64,000 nucleotides of DNA from Flavobacterium urocaniciphilum. GTDB taxonomy: Bacteria > Bacteroidota > Bacteroidia > Flavobacteriales > Flavobacteriaceae. Below the pieces are notes generated by a model, which was not told the DNA's origin, made no database searches, and was given only the letters and a program-made list of their open reading frames with translations. A program made the translations under genes and the position numbers. How positions within the stretch are numbered: the first letter of the stretch is position 1; each line of letters opens with the position of its first letter. Location: NCBI RefSeq assembly GCF_900110615.1, contig NZ_FOEI01000005.1, positions 159,428 through 223,427 on the forward strand, written 5' to 3'. Below, piece by piece: positions 36,201-44,161 of this stretch.

Positions 36201-36216
36201 TTGAAAATTTCTTCAT
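33205..36216 (-). CDS. Large periplasmic tetratricopeptide-repeat protein
   Basis: The 1003-aa protein has a signal peptide (MKKFSRIFFLILSISQFSFAQ). Essentially the whole mature part consists of 34-residue TPR-like repeats, for example ADALMESFIENHP, YQLGYVFYQQKDYENAITQF, AYYHLAESYLNTDRKQQALN, VNYNLGYAYFKVKEYENAIPFF and ALYELANTYTAEEQNDKAI. This makes a long solenoid for protein contacts. It precedes the plug-less barrel gene on the same strand. I expect it in the periplasm, as a scaffold binding the barrel or other envelope proteins; no enzyme motif is present. Confidence 0.88.
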   Translation of the reverse strand: MKKFSRIFFLILSISQFSFAQQSAIYVDDNQDYNKAVLLYKEKQFQAAQILFDKVKNTSTSEEIISDCDYYIANCAIKTNQSGADALMESFIENHPTSTKRNSAYTEVAQYYFAEGNYSQSLKWYENIHEPDLSASDMEKANFQRGYANFATKNNKEASKYLNKVANSKEYGNQAKYYLGYLAYEGDNYQEANELFGQVSDQDKYKEKMGYFQADMNFKLGNFQKAIDLGEPQLKKSNALEKSELSKIIGESYFNLKKYDKALPYLQAYRGKNGKWTNTDYYQLGYVFYQQKDYENAITQFNKIIEGNDFVAQNAYYHLAESYLNTDRKQQALNAFKTASEMTFDAKIQEDAALNYTKLSYEIGNPYVSTPEILKSFMDKYPSNPNNQELKSLLINSYITSKNYTEALVLLEKNKTPENKAAYQKVSFYRGLEVYTDGKYQEAYALFKKSLSENKDPKITARATFWKGECEYSLDQFSEAVLTYKQFLNNGSANETPEMKTVNYNLGYAYFKVKEYENAIPFFQAQINANKEDKTRLSDAYLRMADCNYISSKYWPAMDAYNKAIELKCVDADYAAFQKGMSYGFVNKNDKKIEDLNKFVSTYKTSQYLDDALYELANTYTAEEQNDKAIATFDVIVNNHKTSSYVAKSILKQGLIYYNTDKDDPAIVKFKKVVAEFPNSPESLEAVSTAKNIYKANGKMVEYAAWVKTLSFVEVTDAELDDDTYEYAEKQYLANNPKKAIEGFTGYLAQFPNGLHALKVHFYLAQLYFADKLEKNAVPHYEYVISKPRSEFTEQALVRLSEIHLKDKNCDAAIPVLKRLETEAEYPQNTTFAQANLMKCYYEKLDYANSEIYSDKVLKNPKMDDKIKSDAQIIIARSAIKTNNDAKAKEAYAKLLKIAKGELAAEALYYDAYFKNKEGKFEASNKAVEKYSSTYSGYKYFGAKSLVLMAKNYYGLKDSFQATEILQSIIDNFDEFPDVVTECQTELDKIKAEEAKTNSSVTK

Positions 36217-36292
36217 ATTGTTGATGTTTTTAGAATTTATATGTTTAACAATTTATTGTAATTGAAACATATGAATCGTTTTGTTTTATTGG

Positions 36293-36309
36293 TGTTTGCT
36301 AGGCAAACA
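36293..36309. promoter_or_regulatory. Palindrome between the TPR and ftsE genes
   Basis: TGTTTGC-TAG-GCAAACA has perfect 7-bp arms in the 241-bp divergent gap. A regulator controlling one or both directions is possible. Confidence 0.35.
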
Positions 36310-36377
36310 ATTTGATTATTTCGAATTCAAATATATTAAATCGATATGATTATAAACGCAAAAGTTATCTTAAATAT

Positions 36378-36409
36378 TGCAAATGAAATTATTTAGATGA
36401 ATAATTTTG
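36378..36409 (+). promoter_or_regulatory. Putative ftsE promoter
   Basis: TTG (36378-36380), 21 bp spacer, then TAATTTTG (36402-36409) fits the Bacteroidota TTTG/TAnnTTTG pattern. The ATG follows 48 bp later. Confidence 0.5.
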
Positions 36410-36457
36410 TTTAGCGGTGAAATGTTTCTATTTTTACACATTAATTCAATTCGAACT

Positions 36458-37141
36458 ATGAGCCAAACGATTTTATCCTTAAAAAACGTTTCTATATATC
36501 AAGAAAACAATCTAATATTATCCGATATTAATTTAGAAGTTCAAAAAGGAGAATTTTTATATTTTATTGGAAAAACAGGATCAGGAAAAAGTAGCATTAT
36601 GAAAGTTCTTTATGCCGATTTACCTTTAAAAGAAGGCGAAGGAACTATTGTAGATTATAATTTAAATACTTTAAAAGAAAAAGACATTCCGTATTTGAGA
36701 AGAAAAATCGGAATTGTGTTTCAAGATTTCAAACTTTTATCGGACAGAAGCATTAAAGACAATTTAATTTTTGTTTTAAAAGCAACTGGATGGGTTGATC
36801 CTATTGAAATGGATAATAAAATCCAGGAAGTGCTAGAAAAAGTAGGAATGGCAAATTTTGCTCATAAAATGCCGCATCAAATTTCGGGTGGAGAACAACA
36901 ACGTGTAGCTATTGCTAGAGCGTTATTGAATGACCCAGAATTAATTTTAGCTGACGAACCATCTGGAAATTTAGATCCTCAAACGAGTATTGAAATTATG
37001 GAAGTTTTGAAAAAAATTAATGCAAATGGAAAAACAATAATCATGGCGACTCATGATTATGCGTTGTTATTAAAATATCCATCAAAAACCTTGAAGTTCG
37101 AAGATGGTAAAGTTTTTGAAGTTGTTCAAAAATCAGTGTAA
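36458..37141 (+). CDS. ftsE: Cell-division ATP-binding protein FtsE
   Basis: The 227-aa ABC ATPase has Walker A GKTGSGKS (38-45), Q-loop IVFQDFKLL, signature ISGGEQQR and Walker B LILADEPSGNLD. The pattern FQDFKLLSDRSIKDNL is characteristic of FtsE rather than LolD. With FtsX it controls peptidoglycan hydrolases at the septum. ftsX is not adjacent, unlike in E. coli. I chose MSQTILSLKNVS (36458); the extension to 36407 overlaps the promoter. Confidence 0.86.
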   Translation: MSQTILSLKNVSIYQENNLILSDINLEVQKGEFLYFIGKTGSGKSSIMKVLYADLPLKEGEGTIVDYNLNTLKEKDIPYLRRKIGIVFQDFKLLSDRSIKDNLIFVLKATGWVDPIEMDNKIQEVLEKVGMANFAHKMPHQISGGEQQRVAIARALLNDPELILADEPSGNLDPQTSIEIMEVLKKINANGKTIIMATHDYALLLKYPSKTLKFEDGKVFEVVQKSV

Positions 37142-37196
37142 CGAATTATACATTAAGTATACTAATTCTTTAAACTAACTAAAAACTATTACTATT

Positions 37197-37727
37197 ATGA
37201 ACGAAATTATCAAGAAAAACGGAATTAAATTTGGAATTATCTCAGGAATTGTTGGTATTGTAGTAACTTCTACTATGTATGCTGTAGACATCAATTTATT
37301 TGCCAATTCATTAATTGGGATTGGAATGATTGTATTTTACATCGGATTAGGAATTTATGTAGTATCTATTTGCAAAAAAGAAATGGGTGGAACTATTAAT
37401 TTTAAAGATGCTTTTACTGCCTTTTTAATTTATTGCTCTATCGGAATTGTAATTGCAAATGTTTTTAATTACATTTTGTTCAACTTCATTGATCCGGCTG
37501 CTAAAGATCAAATTTTAGAAATTACAATCAATAAAACAGTAGAGTTTATGGAAAAATTTGATACTCCAAAAGAAGCCATTAAAAAAGCTGTTATTGAATT
37601 AAAAGAAAACGACCAATATTCTATTGGCAATATTATAAAAGGAAGTGCATTTTCAATCATTTTTTCTTCAATTGTAGGATTGATTGTAGCTGCAGTAATG
37701 AAAACCAAAACAACATATAACGAATAA
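37197..37727 (+). CDS. DUF4199 domain membrane protein
   Basis: The 176-aa protein has four hydrophobic segments (about 12-30, 36-58, 72-96 and 150-168). An amphipathic periplasmic or cytoplasmic loop with FMEKFDTPKEAIKKAVIELK lies before the last helix. The order and the GTINFKDAFTAFLIY motif match DUF4199. It is directly followed (0 bp) by a GT2 gene with which it is commonly paired in flavobacteria, suggesting a joint role in envelope lipid glycosylation. Confidence 0.85.
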   Translation: MNEIIKKNGIKFGIISGIVGIVVTSTMYAVDINLFANSLIGIGMIVFYIGLGIYVVSICKKEMGGTINFKDAFTAFLIYCSIGIVIANVFNYILFNFIDPAAKDQILEITINKTVEFMEKFDTPKEAIKKAVIELKENDQYSIGNIIKGSAFSIIFSSIVGLIVAAVMKTKTTYNE

Positions 37728-38669
37728 ATGAATATTTCACTTGTAATTCCCTTATTAAACGAACAAGAATCGTTACCAGAATTATCAAAATGGATTGAGA
37801 AAGTTATGACTAGTCATAACTTTTCTTATGAAGTACTATTTGTAGATGATGGTAGTAATGACGAGTCTTGGGAAACAATACAAAACCTTTCAAAATCTAA
37901 TCCTAACATTAAAGGGATTAGATTTTTACGCAATTATGGCAAGAGTCAAGGACTGCATGCCGGTTTTGCAAAAGCTCAGGGAGACGTAGTAATTACTATG
38001 GATGCCGACTTACAAGATAGTCCAGATGAAATCCCAGAATTATACGATTTAGTATATAATCAAGGATATGATTTAATTTCAGGATGGAAGAAAAAACGCT
38101 ACGATTCTGTGGTAGCTAAAAATTTACCATCAAAATTATTCAACTGGGCTGCAAGAAAAATTTCTGGTGTAAAACTAAATGATTTCAATTGTGGTTTAAA
38201 AGCTTATAAAAATGTTGTCATAAAAAACATTGAAGTTTCAGGTGAAATGCACCGTTACATTCCAGTTTTAGCTAAAAATGCAGGTTTTTCTAAAATTGGA
38301 GAAAAAGTGGTTATTCATCAAGCAAGAAAATACGGAAGTTCTAAATTCGGAATGGACAGATTTGTAAACGGATTTTTAGATTTAATTACAATTTGGTTCA
38401 TTTCAAAATTCGGAAAACGCCCTATGCACTTTTTCGGATTATTAGGAAGCTTAATGTTTTTCATCGGATTCACATTAGCTTTATACATGGGAATTGACAA
38501 ATTATTTTTCCATACCACTGCAAGACTAATAACCAATAGACCTGAATTTTACATTGCTTTAACTACAATGATTATAGGTACTCAATTATTCTTAGCAGGA
38601 TTTTTAGGTGAAATCATTTTACGTACCAAAAGCAACGAAGAACGCTATAAAATAGCAGAAACATTATAA
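37728..38669 (+). CDS. Glycosyltransferase family 2 (polyprenyl-phosphate sugar transferase, DPM1/GtrB-like)
   Basis: The 313-aa protein has a GT-A domain (1-225) with SLVIPLLNEQESLPEL, FVDDGSNDESW, RFLRNYGKSQGLHAGFAKA and the DxD-type MDADLQDSPDEIPELY. Two transmembrane helices follow (about 241-260 and 275-300). This is the dolichyl/undecaprenyl-phosphate mannose or glucose synthase layout. It would make polyprenyl-phosphate sugars at the inner membrane for periplasmic transfer. The start follows the previous stop directly. Confidence 0.9.
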   Translation: MNISLVIPLLNEQESLPELSKWIEKVMTSHNFSYEVLFVDDGSNDESWETIQNLSKSNPNIKGIRFLRNYGKSQGLHAGFAKAQGDVVITMDADLQDSPDEIPELYDLVYNQGYDLISGWKKKRYDSVVAKNLPSKLFNWAARKISGVKLNDFNCGLKAYKNVVIKNIEVSGEMHRYIPVLAKNAGFSKIGEKVVIHQARKYGSSKFGMDRFVNGFLDLITIWFISKFGKRPMHFFGLLGSLMFFIGFTLALYMGIDKLFFHTTARLITNRPEFYIALTTMIIGTQLFLAGFLGEIILRTKSNEERYKIAETL

Positions 38670-38688
38670 TACATTTTTACAATAGAAT

Positions 38689-40416
38689 ATGCACATCGAA
38701 CAAAATATATTAGATCAAGTTAACGAATGGCTAACGCCTACTTTCGACCAAAACACACAAGATGAAATAACTGCATTAATGACATCTGACCCAAAAGGTT
38801 TAGAAGATGCTTTTTATAAAAACTTGGAATTTGGTACAGGCGGAATGCGTGGTGTTATGGGAGTTGGAACCAATCGTATCAACAAATATACGTTGGGTAA
38901 AAACACACAAGGATTGTCTAATTATTTAAAAAAATGTTTTCCAAACGAAGACTTAAAAGTAGCAATTGCATACGATTGTAGAAAAAACAGTGATACGTTA
39001 GCAAAAGTAGTGGCTGATATCTTTTCAGCAAATGGAATAAAAGTGTATTTATTTTCAGAATTACGCCCTACTCCAGAATTATCTTTTGCTTTAAAATATT
39101 TAAACTGTCACGCAGGAATTGTATTAACAGCTTCTCACAATCCACCAGAATACAATGGGTACAAAGTATATTGGCAAGATGGCGGACAAATAGTTCCTCC
39201 TCAAGATGGAGAAATTATTGCTGAAATTGAAGCTTTAAAATACAACGATATCAATTTTACTGCAAATGAAAATTTAATCGAATATATCGATACTGAAATT
39301 GACGAAGCGTTTATCAAATCAACCATTGAAAATGCTAGTTTCAATACACCAAAAGAAGCAAAAGAAAACTTAAATATTGTCTTTACTTCTTTACATGGAA
39401 CTTCTATTAAATCGATTCCAGCAGTATTAAGTAAAGCTGGTTACACGAATGTAAATATTGTAAAAGAACAAGAAATTCCAGACGGAACATTCCCAACTGT
39501 AAAATCTCCAAATCCTGAAGAACCAGAAGCATTAACAATGGCTTTAGCATTAGCAGATAAAGTAAATGCTGATATCGTTATTGGAACGGATCCTGATTCG
39601 GACCGATTAGGGGTTGCGGTTAGAGATACTAATGGAAAAATGATTTTATTAAATGGTAATCAAACTATGGTTATCATGACTGCCTTTTTATTAGAACAAT
39701 GGAAACGTGCAGATAAAATCACTGGAACAGAATTTATTGGTTCTACAATTGTTTCTACTCCGATGATGTTAGATTTAGCGGAAGCCTACGGAATTGAATG
39801 CAAAGTGGGATTAACTGGTTTCAAATGGATTGCAAAATTCATTAAAGATTTTCCAGATCAAAAATTTATTGGCGGTGGTGAAGAAAGTTTCGGATTTATG
39901 GTTGGTGATGCTGTTAGAGATAAAGATGCCGTTGCAGCTTGTTTGTTAGTTTGTGAAATTGCCGCTCAAGCGAAAGCTTCAGGAAGTAGTTTATATAACG
40001 AACTGATTAACTTGTATTTAGATTTCTCATTTTACAAAGAACATTTAATATCTTTAACTAAAAAAGGTAAAGAAGGTTTGGCAGAAATCAATCAAATGAT
40101 GATTGATTTACGTGAAAACCCAATGGAATCAATCAACGGTCAACGTGTAGTTTGTATTGAAGATTATCAAAACACAACGGCTCGCGATTTAATTAATAAT
40201 GAAACTTTCCATTTAGATATTCCAAAATCGAATGTATTGATTTATTATTTAGAAGACGGAAGTAAAATCTGCGCCAGACCAAGTGGTACGGAGCCAAAAA
40301 TTAAATTCTATTTTAGTGTGAACGCTATTTTAGAAAGTAAAGACGATTTAGAAGCAGCCAATGCTTATTTAGATACCAAAATTCAGAATATCATTTCAGA
40401 AATGAAATTAAACTAA
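38689..40416 (+). CDS. Phospho-sugar mutase (phosphoglucomutase/phosphomannomutase)
   Basis: The 575-aa four-domain alpha-D-phosphohexomutase has the catalytic phosphoserine Ser149 in TASHNPPEYNGYKVYW, the Mg loop GTDPDSDRLGVAV, the sugar-recognition loop GGGEESFGFMVGD, and the C-terminal phosphate-binding loop RPSGTEPKIKFYF. It interconverts glucose-1-P and glucose-6-P, or mannose phosphates, feeding nucleotide-sugar and storage pathways. The length matches the long PGM2-like bacterial group. Neighbouring GT2 and flippase-like genes fit a precursor role. Confidence 0.93.
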   Translation: MHIEQNILDQVNEWLTPTFDQNTQDEITALMTSDPKGLEDAFYKNLEFGTGGMRGVMGVGTNRINKYTLGKNTQGLSNYLKKCFPNEDLKVAIAYDCRKNSDTLAKVVADIFSANGIKVYLFSELRPTPELSFALKYLNCHAGIVLTASHNPPEYNGYKVYWQDGGQIVPPQDGEIIAEIEALKYNDINFTANENLIEYIDTEIDEAFIKSTIENASFNTPKEAKENLNIVFTSLHGTSIKSIPAVLSKAGYTNVNIVKEQEIPDGTFPTVKSPNPEEPEALTMALALADKVNADIVIGTDPDSDRLGVAVRDTNGKMILLNGNQTMVIMTAFLLEQWKRADKITGTEFIGSTIVSTPMMLDLAEAYGIECKVGLTGFKWIAKFIKDFPDQKFIGGGEESFGFMVGDAVRDKDAVAACLLVCEIAAQAKASGSSLYNELINLYLDFSFYKEHLISLTKKGKEGLAEINQMMIDLRENPMESINGQRVVCIEDYQNTTARDLINNETFHLDIPKSNVLIYYLEDGSKICARPSGTEPKIKFYFSVNAILESKDDLEAANAYLDTKIQNIISEMKLN

Positions 40417-40421
40417 TTTAA

Positions 40422-42245
40422 ATGAATAGTTCATTTTATAAAATAGTAAAATACGCATTACCTTATAAAAGGTTTGCCTTTTACAACATCTTTTTCAACA
40501 TTTTATACGCCATTTTTAATGCGTTGTCAATGTTAATGCTTATTCCAATGCTTGGAGTTATGTTTGGAAAAACTGAACGTGTTACAGAAATTCCAAAATA
40601 TGATGGTGAGTTAAACAAATATGGAGAAGCTTATTTAAACTATATATTAACAACAGCAAAAGATGAGCATGGTCCACAACATGCCTTACTAATTATGATT
40701 TCTTTAGTAATTTCAATGTTTTTATTAAAGAATGTTAGTAATTACTTTGCAATGTACAACGTAACTTTTTTACGTAATGGCACGTTACGTGATTTACGAA
40801 TTGCTTTATACAACAAAGTGATTCATTTGCCTTTATCATTCTATTCAGAAAAGCGAAAAGGTGATGTTATGGTTCGATTAACAAATGATGTGGGTGAAGT
40901 TCAGTTTGCATTCTTATCTATTTTAGAAGTAATATTTAAAGAACCATTAACTATTATTGGTATGCTTTTTACGATGCTTTTTATCAACGCAAAACTAACG
41001 TTATTTGTACTGATTTTCATTCCATTATCAGGATTAATGATATCAAGGATTGGAAAGGGCTTAAAAAGAAAATCGGGTCGTGTTCAACAAGAATCAGGAG
41101 TATTTGTTTCTATTTTGGAAGAAACTCTTTCTGGGTTAAAAGTCATTAAAAGTTATAATTCTGAAGGTAACTTTTTTGGTAAATTTAATGCTTCAGCCGA
41201 TAGATTATATACTTTTTCTAATAGTTTATTAAATAGAAATAACCTTGCAAATCCAGTCAGTGAATTTTTAGGAATTGTAGTTATTGCCATTCTTTTATGG
41301 TTTGGTGGAAATATGGTTTTAGTAGAAAACACGTTGAATGGTGAAAAATTCATTGGATTTATGTTATTAGCATATGGAATATTACAACCGGCAAAAGCTA
41401 TTTCTAAAGCGTCTTATACATTAAAATCAGCTTTAGCGGCTGCAGAAAGAGTATTGGAAGTTTTAGATCAAGAAAATACGATTACCAATAAAGAAAATGC
41501 ATTTGTAAAAGATACTTTCGACAAAGGTATTTCTATCAACAATATCAATTTCGCTTACGAAAAAGAAAAAGTTTTAAAAGATTTTTCTATCGAAGTCCCA
41601 AAAGGGAAAACCATTGCTTTGGTTGGACAATCGGGTTCAGGAAAAAGTACCATTGCCAATTTATTGACACGTTTTTATGATATTCAAGAAGGAAGTATAA
41701 AAATTGATGATGTTGAAATTAGAGATTGGGATATGCATTCTTTAAGAGCTTTAATCGGATTGGTAACACAAGATTCGATTTTGTTTAATGATTCGATTAA
41801 AAACAACCTTTTAATTGGAAAACAAGACGCAACAGACGAAGAAATTATTGAAGCGTTGAAAATTGCTAATGCATACGATTTCGTAAAAGATTTACCAAAC
41901 GGAATAGAAACCAATATTGGTGATGGCGGTGGAAAATTATCAGGCGGACAAAAACAACGTATTTCAATTGCTCGTGCAGTATTGAAAAATCCCCCAATTA
42001 TGATTTTAGATGAAGCAACTTCAGCCTTAGATACGGAAAGTGAAAAATTAGTTCAAGATGCCATTGAAAAAATGATGCAAAACCGAACTTCTATCGTAAT
42101 AGCGCATCGTTTATCTACGATTCAAAAAGCAGATAATATCATCGTAATGCAAAAAGGAAAAATTGTAGAGCAAGGAAATCACAATGATTTATTAGCTAAA
42201 AACGGAACGTATGCGAAATTAGTAGCCCTTCAATCGTTTGAGTAA
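40422..42245 (+). CDS. ABC transporter, fused permease/ATPase (MsbA-like exporter)
   Basis: The 607-aa half-transporter has six transmembrane helices (1-330) and a C-terminal ATPase: Walker A GQSGSGKST, Q-loop LVTQDSILFND, signature LSGGQKQRISIARAV and Walker B IMILDEATSALD. It is MsbA/type IV exporter in layout and probably flips lipid-linked or lipid substrates such as lipid A or a glycolipid. The substrate cannot be called. It follows pgm by 5 bp and its stop overlaps the DUF2971 ATG by one base. Confidence 0.9.
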   Translation: MNSSFYKIVKYALPYKRFAFYNIFFNILYAIFNALSMLMLIPMLGVMFGKTERVTEIPKYDGELNKYGEAYLNYILTTAKDEHGPQHALLIMISLVISMFLLKNVSNYFAMYNVTFLRNGTLRDLRIALYNKVIHLPLSFYSEKRKGDVMVRLTNDVGEVQFAFLSILEVIFKEPLTIIGMLFTMLFINAKLTLFVLIFIPLSGLMISRIGKGLKRKSGRVQQESGVFVSILEETLSGLKVIKSYNSEGNFFGKFNASADRLYTFSNSLLNRNNLANPVSEFLGIVVIAILLWFGGNMVLVENTLNGEKFIGFMLLAYGILQPAKAISKASYTLKSALAAAERVLEVLDQENTITNKENAFVKDTFDKGISINNINFAYEKEKVLKDFSIEVPKGKTIALVGQSGSGKSTIANLLTRFYDIQEGSIKIDDVEIRDWDMHSLRALIGLVTQDSILFNDSIKNNLLIGKQDATDEEIIEALKIANAYDFVKDLPNGIETNIGDGGGKLSGGQKQRISIARAVLKNPPIMILDEATSALDTESEKLVQDAIEKMMQNRTSIVIAHRLSTIQKADNIIVMQKGKIVEQGNHNDLLAKNGTYAKLVALQSFE

Positions 42246-42946
42246 TGTACATTATAAACGACAATATTAAGTTACCCGAAAATCCAGATACGATTGTTTG
42301 GAAATACTTAGACTTGTCGAAATTTTTAGACTTATTATTATCGAAACAGTTATTCATGTCGCGATCTGATAAGTTTGAGGATCAATATGAAGGCACTTTT
42401 TCAGAACCCACTTACGAAGAAATTAAAAAGCTATCTGAAAACAATCCAGAATTCTTAGCATATTATAAATCACATCGCGAAAAAGTATTAGTAAGCAGTT
42501 GGCATATCAATGAATATGAATCGTATGCTATGTGGCAAATATTTACTCAAAATAGTGAAGGTTTAGCGATTCAAAGCACTATTGGCAGACTGCAAGAAGC
42601 TTTAGTGCCTGAACAAAACTTTAAGCAATATATTGGTGAAGTTAATTATATAGACTACAAAAAGGAATACATCCCATTTGACAATATGTTCTTCCCTTTT
42701 ATGTTTAAACGTAAGAGTTTCCAATATGAAAGAGAAGTTAGAATAATTTCAGACGTTTCTGATACCGATTTAAAAATAAACGACGGTTTGAAAATAGATG
42801 TTGATATTAACCAATTAATTGAAAAGATTTATATTCATCCGAAATCGGAAAACTGGTATAAAAAATTGGTTATCGAATTGGTTTCAAAATTAGGTTTTGA
42901 TATCGAAATTGAAAAATCAGATTTGGAAAGTGATATTTTGATTTAA
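42245..42946 (+). CDS. DUF2971 domain protein
   Basis: The 233-aa soluble protein has the DUF2971 marks: WKYLDLSKFLDLLLSKQLFMSRSDKFED (N-terminal), VSSWHINEYESYAMWQIF, and FKRKSFQYEREVRII. The family is of unknown function. I recall members in phage-defence and abortive-infection settings, but this one sits behind an ABC exporter. The start codon overlaps the exporter stop (TAATG), so translation is coupled. Cytoplasmic; no signal peptide. Confidence 0.86.
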   Translation: MYIINDNIKLPENPDTIVWKYLDLSKFLDLLLSKQLFMSRSDKFEDQYEGTFSEPTYEEIKKLSENNPEFLAYYKSHREKVLVSSWHINEYESYAMWQIFTQNSEGLAIQSTIGRLQEALVPEQNFKQYIGEVNYIDYKKEYIPFDNMFFPFMFKRKSFQYEREVRIISDVSDTDLKINDGLKIDVDINQLIEKIYIHPKSENWYKKLVIELVSKLGFDIEIEKSDLESDILI

Positions 42947-42949
42947 GTT

Positions 42950-43426
42950 TTACTCTTTATAATAATCATATTCACCTACAAAACATTCTGTTGTATCAAA
43001 AACCTTGCTTCTTTCTATACTAAACGATCTGTTTCTTACTCCCAGAAAATCGGCATTATCTAGTTTATCCGTTTTAGTTTCGAAATCTTCATATTTGTAA
43101 TTTTCTTGTAAACCTAAAGCAGGAAAAAGAATATAATTACGTTCTTTTATGAATAATTGCTTGATGTTTGGATATTTAAATATTCGCTCAGAATTATATA
43201 AAACGATAAGTTTTTCCAATTCTTTTGCTGTTTTGGGTGGATTTTTGACTAAAACTACTTCATTAATACGATTTTCCAGAGTATCAATTCTGGTCATTTG
43301 TTTAAGAACTACAAACTCAGTTTTAGAAAAACAATATGATTTTATTAAATAGAAAGTTACTAATATGAATATAAACCCAACCAATTTTTGCTTGTGTTTA
43401 ATAAACATATTCATTTTATTTTTCAA
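42950..43426 (-). CDS. Single-pass membrane protein of unknown function
   Basis: The 158-aa protein has one N-terminal transmembrane helix (LVGFIFILVTFYLIKSYCF) and a periplasmic remainder without a recognised fold. Two Met codons further in (MNMF) are alternative starts. It is convergent with the DUF2971 gene (3-bp gap) and lies 2 bp downstream of the EF-hand lipoprotein gene, so it is probably cotranscribed with that. Confidence 0.65.
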   Translation of the reverse strand: MKNKMNMFIKHKQKLVGFIFILVTFYLIKSYCFSKTEFVVLKQMTRIDTLENRINEVVLVKNPPKTAKELEKLIVLYNSERIFKYPNIKQLFIKERNYILFPALGLQENYKYEDFETKTDKLDNADFLGVRNRSFSIERSKVFDTTECFVGEYDYYKE

Positions 43427-43428
43427 AA

Positions 43429-44124
43429 TTACAACGGAAAATATTCAGAAACCTTATTATCTTTTAAGTTTAAGAAATGATAATGAATTTTGTCATTTTT
43501 GTCAAATTCACCGTTTTTATTAGCGTCTTCAACGGTTCTAAAGAAGATTTTATTAGCAGCTTCAATATGTTTCCAATCTAATAATTCTTGTAAATCAGTT
43601 GAAATTTTAGTGAAGTTTTCACCTAATTCTGAACTTATATATAAGGATTTAATATCATTAGAATCTATAACGCCATCTTGATTGGTATCTGAATCTGCTA
43701 AAATATAAATTAACATTTTATTGTTTTTCACAAAAGAAACTCGCTCTATAAGCATTACTTTATCTGTTAAAACATGCAATGAATCGGAACCAATGGCTTG
43801 AAATTTCATGTTCTGTAAATATCCCGTAATTTCATTATCCATCGAATTAGAAACATTAAATCCAGCCACACCTTCGTAAGAAGTACTTTCATAAGTTCCT
43901 TTTTTATTGATATCTCCTAAAGTTAAATTACCAATAGTATAAATCAACACATTTGAACCTTCAAATTGAATAGGTAAATCAGCAACTTCCAACTTACTAG
44001 TGTCTCTTTGAGGTGATTTAGTTTCTTTCGTATTGTTATATTTCACTTTAGGTTTTGGCTTTTCTTGCTGACAAGAAAAAATCATCACACTAGAAACGAA
44101 AAGGATATAAATATAATTTTTCAT
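43429..44124 (-). CDS. Lipoprotein with two EF-hand-type loops
   Basis: The 231-aa protein begins MKNYIYILFVSSVMIFSCQQ (lipobox Cys18). The frame reaches 44154, but the lipoprotein signal fixes 44124. Two segments have EF-hand/dockerin calcium-loop form: DTNQDGVIDSND (about 146-157) and DANKNGEFDKND (about 200-211). The rest is beta-rich. It may sense or bind calcium at the outer membrane. It is followed closely by a small membrane protein and preceded by a TonB-dependent receptor gene on the same strand. Confidence 0.75.
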   Translation of the reverse strand: MKNYIYILFVSSVMIFSCQQEKPKPKVKYNNTKETKSPQRDTSKLEVADLPIQFEGSNVLIYTIGNLTLGDINKKGTYESTSYEGVAGFNVSNSMDNEITGYLQNMKFQAIGSDSLHVLTDKVMLIERVSFVKNNKMLIYILADSDTNQDGVIDSNDIKSLYISSELGENFTKISTDLQELLDWKHIEAANKIFFRTVEDANKNGEFDKNDKIHYHFLNLKDNKVSEYFPL

Positions 44125-44161
44125 ATGCTGCAGTTTGTATATCAAATATAGCAATTAGAAA

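Noticed and set aside
42950..44124. Toxin-antitoxin pair
   Set aside because: Small adjacent genes, but one is an EF-hand lipoprotein and the other a membrane protein; no toxin or antitoxin fold is visible.
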